Origin: Synechococcaceae cyanobacterium SM2_3_2
Lineage (GTDB): Bacteria; Cyanobacteriota; Cyanobacteriia; Thermostichales; Thermostichaceae
Assembly: GCA_012031565.1 (NCBI GenBank)
Contig: JAAUUM010000013.1
Span: 1 to 37,958, forward strand
Length of the DNA stretch: 37,958 nucleotides
Direction: 5' to 3'
Part shown: piece by piece, positions 33,996 through 37,958 of the stretch
Position numbering within the stretch: the first letter of the stretch is position 1
Layout: each line of letters opens with the position of its first letter
Program-made: the position numbers and the translations under genes
The notes under the pieces: generated by a model
Database searches by the model: none
Told to the model about the DNA's origin: nothing
What the model saw: the letters and a program-made list of their open reading frames with translations, nothing else

Positions 33996-34483
33996 GGTCA
34001 TTCGCCTCCAAAACATAGGGATGAGTTGTTAATTGAGGCGCGTTCCTTCGGGGGATCCCTACTTCCGTCCTTGAAAACTGAGGCTTGATGGAGATCTCTT
34101 GAGCCTGATCAAAATCAGGGGAGAGACATACCTGAATAAAGCTTCCGGCAAGGATGAACGATTGATTTCGTATCAACAGTTACAGACTAACCGATTTATT
34201 TCCTGAATGACAACTAGCCCTGGCTCAGGATCCCATGCAAAAACAGCTGGTCACAGATGGGGCATAAGGTGTGTGGATCTAAGGCGCGGGGATCTAATGT
34301 TTGTCTGCTCAATCTCCTTTTAATCATCGAACACAGGACTTAAGCTAACTGACAAAGCTGGCTAGGGATCCAGTCTTTAGGCAACCTTTAGGCAACTGTA
34401 TCCTCATCAAAGGATTGTTAAAAAAAACAGGAAGATTTGAATTCTCCCTTGCTGAGGGCGTGGGACACATCGAGAGAAAAGCT
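33996..34483. other. Gene-poor spacer between DUF4278 gene and DprA-like gene
   Basis: These 488 bases hold no supported gene. Short open frames on both strands lack ribosome-binding sites and recognisable sequence. Visible items are several GGATCC copies and the 11-bp duplication at 34375-34396. The DUF4278 promoter should lie near the low-numbered end. Confidence 0.5.
34375..34396. repeat. 11-bp tandem duplication
   Basis: CTTTAGGCAAC is perfectly duplicated at 34375-34385 and 34386-34396, within the spacer downstream of the DprA-like gene. Confidence 0.9.
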
Positions 34484-34990
34484 TCAGTCGAAGAAAAACA
34501 AAGTCACTAACTTGTGCTGATCTTCAGCGTGCTGGCAGGCTTGCAATAGAGTGGTGCTGTCGTGAAAGGCAAAGCAAATCAGTTGCTGACACTTGCTAAT
34601 GATCTCTTGGTTACAGAGCAAACTGGCTTCTGCCAAAGAAAGCTGGTCATTTTCGGGATGCTCTACCAAGTTCATCACCTGCTCTAGACTGGCCCGAGAC
34701 TCAGAGGGTTGCTTGGCCATGCTCTGGGGCAGGATCACCGTCAAGGCGTTGATATCCGCCCGCATTGCCCCTCGGATCACCGCCAAATTGGTGCCGGTGG
34801 CACCGGACGTCAACATCCGGTTACCGGTTAGTGCCAGCGCGTAGCTCAGGGTTTCGATCAAATACTGATGACCGATAGGCACATGGCGACTGCCGATGAT
34901 GGCGATACGCTTGGGGCCGACCTGCTGAATGGCAGCCAACTCCTGCAGGAATGTATCCACCTGGGAGGAGAAGTCGACAGATTGAGTCAA
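34484..34990 (-). CDS. DprA/SLOG-like Rossmann protein (cyanobacterial 'DNA recombination-mediator protein A')
   Basis: The 168-residue protein has one Rossmann-like SLOG domain: RIAIIGSRHVPIGHQYLIETL, then the nucleotide-binding loop MLTSGATGTNLAVIRGAMRAD, ALTVILPQS, and CQQLICFAFHDSTTLLQACQ. This single-domain form is widespread and well conserved in cyanobacteria and is usually labelled DprA-like, but it lacks the flanking domains of true DprA, so a role in DNA uptake is not shown. Translation starts at TTG (34990), where GGAGG lies seven bases upstream and the sequence matches the usual M-x-Q-S-V-D start. Confidence 0.85.
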   Translation of the reverse strand: MTQSVDFSSQVDTFLQELAAIQQVGPKRIAIIGSRHVPIGHQYLIETLSYALALTGNRMLTSGATGTNLAVIRGAMRADINALTVILPQSMAKQPSESRASLEQVMNLVEHPENDQLSLAEASLLCNQEIISKCQQLICFAFHDSTTLLQACQHAEDQHKLVTLFFFD

Positions 34991-35366
34991 GGGAAAGCCT
35001 CCAATGGCAAGTCTGAGGAAAAGAGTGAGAGAGGGATGGCTGTTGGGATCACAAGGGCGGGGAGCTGAGGGATCCCCTATCTATCCAAAGACAAGCCCGT
35101 CCCAAGACAATCAGCCCGATGAATAGCAACCCAAATCACAAGCGGTTGAAACCATAGGTGCCAGTCAGTGAACTACGCTAGCCCAGATGAAGCCTGGAAT
35201 CAAGCCTTGGGGGCCAAAGCCTTGACCGTCTGCCTCTCTAAGGCCCCACTGTCCGATCTCTCGAAAGGATCCCTGCACTCCATTCCAAGCAGTCTATTCA
35301 AGTACGCCTCAAGTCCAATACGCCTCAGGGCCTCAGAGTTACTTGAGGTGGGGGGTAGAAGGGGCG
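34991..35366. other. Spacer between two minus-strand genes
   Basis: These 376 bases contain no supported gene. CCTCAAGT (35307-35314) and ACTTGAGG (35341-35348) form an 8-bp inverted repeat just beyond the stop of the acyltransferase gene. Without a T run, it is only a possible transcript-end structure. Several GGATCC copies and a repeated TACGCCTC are also present. Confidence 0.45.
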
Positions 35367-36560
35367 CTAGCGGGTGCGGTCGCTCAGTTGAGGCAGCACA
35401 TCTTCGCGAAAGGGAACGTCCTGTTGATTGACCAGATCCAACTCTGCCAGCATCAAAGGATTGACTTGCTCTAAATAGGGCACAATAACCTGCTTGAGAT
35501 GAGGTCGATAAAATCGGTGATAGCTATAGAGGGGTGTGGCCGGAAACCCGCGCCGGATCTTGTGTTGACCACCTGCCCCCGGATCAAAGATGCGGATCCC
35601 CTGCTGAATGGCCCAATCAATGGGCTCATAATAACAGGCATTGAAATGTAAAAACTTTTTGTCCTCAAAAGACCCCCAATATCGACCATAGAAGCGATCC
35701 TGTTTGCGAACACAAAAGGACATTCCTACTATTGAGTGATCATCTACTCGTTCTCCAGTCACAAAGACCAGATAGTCTCGGAAATAATGTTCTAAAAGCT
35801 GAAAAAAATCTCGATTGAGATATTTACTCCAGTTGTAAAATTGTTCACAAGTATTGCTATAGAGTTTGTACATGATCTTGAAGAACTCTGAGGGTATCTC
35901 ATCCCCCGCATAGACTTTCATCTGGATCCCTGATTTCTCCATCGCTGCCCGCTCTCGCCGAATATTGCGACGTTGATTGGCATTGAATTGGTTGAGAAAA
36001 TCATCAAAAGTTTGATAGTTACTATTGCGCCACTGATAGTTGTGGGTGATTCGAGGGGTAAAGCCTGAGGTTTCCAGTTGAGTTCTCCAGTCAGGTTCAA
36101 CATACAAAAAGCTGCATATTGAGATATCTTGGATTTGGCAAAAGCGATCAATGGCCTCCACCATCACCGGCCACAGGGATCCCTCCGCCAGTTCTGGATG
36201 AACCAATGGGCGATATCCGGTGGCAGGGGTAAACGGAGCCATACCGACCAATTTGGGATAGTACCGTTCCCCTAGTTGGCGGGCTACATTGGCCCATTCT
36301 TGGTCAAAGACAAATTCTCCATTGCTGTGCCCTTTGGCATACATCGGCAGGGCAGCCACCAGGGATCCCGACTGTTCGAGCACCAGATGGCAGGGCAACC
36401 ACCCCGTCTGTTTGGTGGCCGATTCTGACTTTTCCAGAGCATAGAGCCACTCCCAATGAAGAAAGGGAGAAATCTGCTCCGTCACCAGGGCATTCCACTG
36501 CTTGGGATCCACCTCTTGAATGGCGTGGCACCAACGGATCTTCAGTGGAGCTGATGTCAT
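35367..36560 (-). CDS. GNAT/FemAB-like N-acyltransferase (DUF482 family)
   Basis: The 397-residue cytosolic protein belongs to the 'peptidogalycan biosynthesis' DUF482/FemAB-like group. Characteristic segments are SPFLHWEWLYALEKS, LPMYAKGHSNGEFVFDQEWAN, PFTPATGYRPLVHPEL, the basic NQFNANQRRNIRRERAAM, and DRFYGRYWGSFEDKKFLHFNACYYEPIDWAIQQGIRIFDPGAGGQHKIRRGFPAT. The fold is two linked GNAT domains. The acyl donor and acceptor are not known. It has a complete length, and the start ATG at 36560 is followed directly by family-like sequence. The IS remnants begin about 300 bases upstream of its start. Confidence 0.88.
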   Translation of the reverse strand: MTSAPLKIRWCHAIQEVDPKQWNALVTEQISPFLHWEWLYALEKSESATKQTGWLPCHLVLEQSGSLVAALPMYAKGHSNGEFVFDQEWANVARQLGERYYPKLVGMAPFTPATGYRPLVHPELAEGSLWPVMVEAIDRFCQIQDISICSFLYVEPDWRTQLETSGFTPRITHNYQWRNSNYQTFDDFLNQFNANQRRNIRRERAAMEKSGIQMKVYAGDEIPSEFFKIMYKLYSNTCEQFYNWSKYLNRDFFQLLEHYFRDYLVFVTGERVDDHSIVGMSFCVRKQDRFYGRYWGSFEDKKFLHFNACYYEPIDWAIQQGIRIFDPGAGGQHKIRRGFPATPLYSYHRFYRPHLKQVIVPYLEQVNPLMLAELDLVNQQDVPFREDVLPQLSDRTR

Positions 36561-36858
36561 AGGATTAGATGCAATAAACGCTAAGCAAGGATATGACTAG
36601 GAGTGCCATGCCAGGAACGTCCCTTAGGGAAATGTCCCTCAGGGATCCTAAGGCTCTTTGATTGTAGCGAGGGATTTCGGCGGTCGGCGGCAGAGGGCAA
36701 AAAGGATGGAAAGGCACTCTCAGCAGACTCTCTTGCAACCAGTTGGAAAGGGATGTCTGTCTGGCGAAGAGAATTGGCAAAGAGAAGAGGGTTGGACAAG
36801 GCAAACGCATATTCTCCATCGGTTCTACGGTGAGTCTCGGTCAGGGCAAAGTCAACCT
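36561..36858. other. Spacer between acyltransferase gene and transposase remnant
   Basis: This nearly 300-base stretch contains the duplicated palindrome GTCCCTNAGGGA (36619-36630 and 36634-36645). The reading frame of the downstream transposase continues open through most of it, but family-like sequence starts only at the ATG at 36859. An IS left end could lie here; I could not identify its inverted repeat. Confidence 0.4.
36619..36645. repeat. Duplicated palindrome GTCCCTNAGGGA
   Basis: Two imperfectly identical copies (middle base T or C), each an inverted repeat TCCCT-N-AGGGA, are spaced by three bases and lie between the start of the acyltransferase gene and the transposase remnant. Confidence 0.8.
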
Positions 36859-37568
36859 ATGAGCCGTCTACCTGTCATTGCCCATCCCCAGCGCAAACCC
36901 TATCCCAGCGACCTAAGTGACCAGCAATGGGCCATCCTGAAGCCATTGCTGCCCCATCCTAAAGGGTTTGGACACCCCATTAAAGTGGATTACAGGGAGA
37001 TCCTTAACGGCATCTTCTCCGTTCATGGGTGTCAGTGGCAGATGTTGCCTCATGACTTGCCTCCTTACTCAACTGTCTATCACTACTTTCAGAAATGGCA
37101 GCGACGAGGGATTTGGCAGCAGATGCATGACCAACTCCGAATGCAAGTGCCTCACCAACAAGCCCGAGATGAATACTCAACCGTTGCCATTGCCGATTCT
37201 CAGTCGGTCAAGACAACGGAAAAAAGGGGGAGGTCTATGGCTTTGATGGTGGCAAGACGGTTAAAGGGCGTAAGCGTCATATCGTCATAGATTCTCAAGG
37301 GTTAGGGATTGGAGTGTTGGTCAGAGAAGCCAATGCACCAGAACGCTTGGGAGTCATCATCGTCTTGGATGAAGCGGTGGAGAAATTGAAGAAGTTACAG
37401 CTGATAGGGGTTGATGAAGGCTATTCAGGCAAGACCTTTGCTCATGTTGTTCAGCAAGTGTAACGAAGCTCAAAAACGTTTGAACGCTTGCCTAAGCGAT
37501 GGATAGTGGAGCGAACCGTTGGCTGGCTGAATCGGTTTGGTCGATTAAGCAAGGATTACGAGTCATAG
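36859..37568 (+). pseudogene. IS5-family transposase, frameshifted and nonsense-interrupted
   Basis: The first frame (36859 to about 37225) encodes the IS5-type N-terminus YPSDLSDQQWAILKPLLPHP and the first catalytic Asp region IADSQSVKTTEKRG. The rest of the DDE domain (EVYGFDGGKTVKGRKRHIVID, second Asp in GVDEGYSG, Glu in [22 protein letters not shown]) is in the -1 frame. The change of frame lies at a run of six A and five G (37220-37230), a plausible programmed frameshift site as used by some IS5-family members. The second frame, however, has a TAA at 37461-37463, with about ten expected residues missing there, and stops early at 37568. The element is therefore probably inactive. Confidence 0.85.
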
Positions 37569-37653
37569 TCATTCCAATTAGGATCTAGGCAGTACGAGAC
37601 TAGAGGATGTATGCGAAGTAGTAGCCTGAGAGAGATGAGACCTTCAATGATCC

Positions 37654-37958
37654 ATGCAGTCATACCCCAGTGACTTAACTGATCCAGAGTGGCGTCTTCT
37701 GGAACCCTTGACTCCCCCTCCCAAACCAGGGGGACCTCCTCGCACCTGCGCCAGATCTGTAATGCCATCTTCTATCTACTGGCCATCCCTGGCGTTACCT
37801 GCCCCATGACTTTGGTCAACGGTCTATCATGACTTTCGTCTGTGGCGAGATTCAGGGGTGATGGAGCAGATGAATCACACCCTGGGGGAACTTGTCAGAC
37901 TCCAGGCTGGCCGTCAACCTCAACCCACAGCTGGGTCAATGGACTCTCAGAGTGCCAA
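37654..37958 (+). pseudogene. Second IS5-type transposase remnant, several frameshifts, runs off window
   Basis: From ATG at 37654 the product reads SYPSDLTDPEWRLLEPL, the usual start of this transposase group. Homology then jumps frames: LRQICNAIFYLL, then WRYLPHDFG, then VYHDFRLWRDSGVMEQMNHTL and MDSQSA at the window edge. At least three frame changes and a short deletion lie between about 37745 and 37830. The sequence differs from the neighbouring remnant, so it is a separate element. The 3' end is outside the window. Confidence 0.8.

Noticed and set aside
33922-34176. 84-codon minus-strand frame upstream of the DUF4278 gene
   Set aside because: It overlaps the DUF4278 gene in a different register and shows neither homology nor a ribosome-binding site.
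34208-34324. 38-codon plus-strand frame starting MTTSPGSGSHAKTAG
   Set aside because: There is no ribosome-binding site, the composition is low-complexity and it encloses a GGATCC copy in a spacer. Nothing supports translation.
37556-37768. 70-codon minus-strand frame over the IS remnants
   Set aside because: It is antisense to recognisable transposase remnants and matches nothing.

Overview
The window looks like a chromosomal segment of a unicellular cyanobacterium. The evidence is the gene set: a cynABDS-type cyanate transport and cyanase cluster, NtcA-type promoter boxes, a Uma2-family protein, a DUF4278 protein, a cyanobacterial-style DprA-like protein, an N-terminally DUF59-fused Mrp ATPase, and neighbouring rpsT and tatD. 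GGATCC, often as the octamer GGGATCCC, is hugely over-represented (about 20 copies in the first 3.4 kb, where chance predicts about one). The classical cyanobacterial HIP1 octamer GCGATCGC was noticed only once. That pattern fits lineages with a variant HIP, and from memory it recalls hot-spring Synechococcus of the JA/Thermostichus type; the species assignment is an inference.

Layout. 1-5.2 kb: the 3' end of a TatA/B-like gene, a SAM methyltransferase, and on the minus strand holB, a secreted PPC-repeat protein and gnd. 5.5-10.7 kb: clpS, an asparaginase-family enzyme, htpG, a GlcD-like flavoprotein and a small ORF. 10.7-16 kb: an unknown 86-aa protein, rpsT, tatD, an orphan sugar-binding protein ending in a strong terminator, and an unrecognised protein of about 666 aa with in-frame pentapeptide repeats. 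16.2-20.4 kb: cynA-cynB-cynD-cynS on the minus strand. 20.6-23.3 kb: a divergent pair of an AraC-type response regulator and a PAS histidine kinase. The kinase has a textbook NtcA-activated promoter, and a weaker NtcA-like site lies upstream of cynA. 23.3-33.4 kb: prolyl oligopeptidase, Uma2 protein, mrp, an LptF/LptG-type permease, a 1-Cys peroxiredoxin with terminator, and smc. 33.4-36.6 kb: a gene-poor stretch with a DUF4278 gene, a possible 37-aa ORF, a DprA-like protein and a FemAB/GNAT-like acyltransferase. 36.8 kb to the end: two decayed IS5-type transposase genes.

The most coherent system is nitrogen-related. NtcA probably drives a two-component system lying next to, and upstream of, the cyanate uptake and hydrolysis operon. 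The CynA-like binding protein is unusual in carrying about 136 residues, including a CxCG/His-rich patch, in front of an internal Tat signal. Two other patterns cross the whole window: the variant HIP palindrome, which also builds both clear terminators, and many perfect 10-15 bp tandem duplications in spacers, with 15-bp in-frame versions inside genes. No rRNA, tRNA or CRISPR array was seen.
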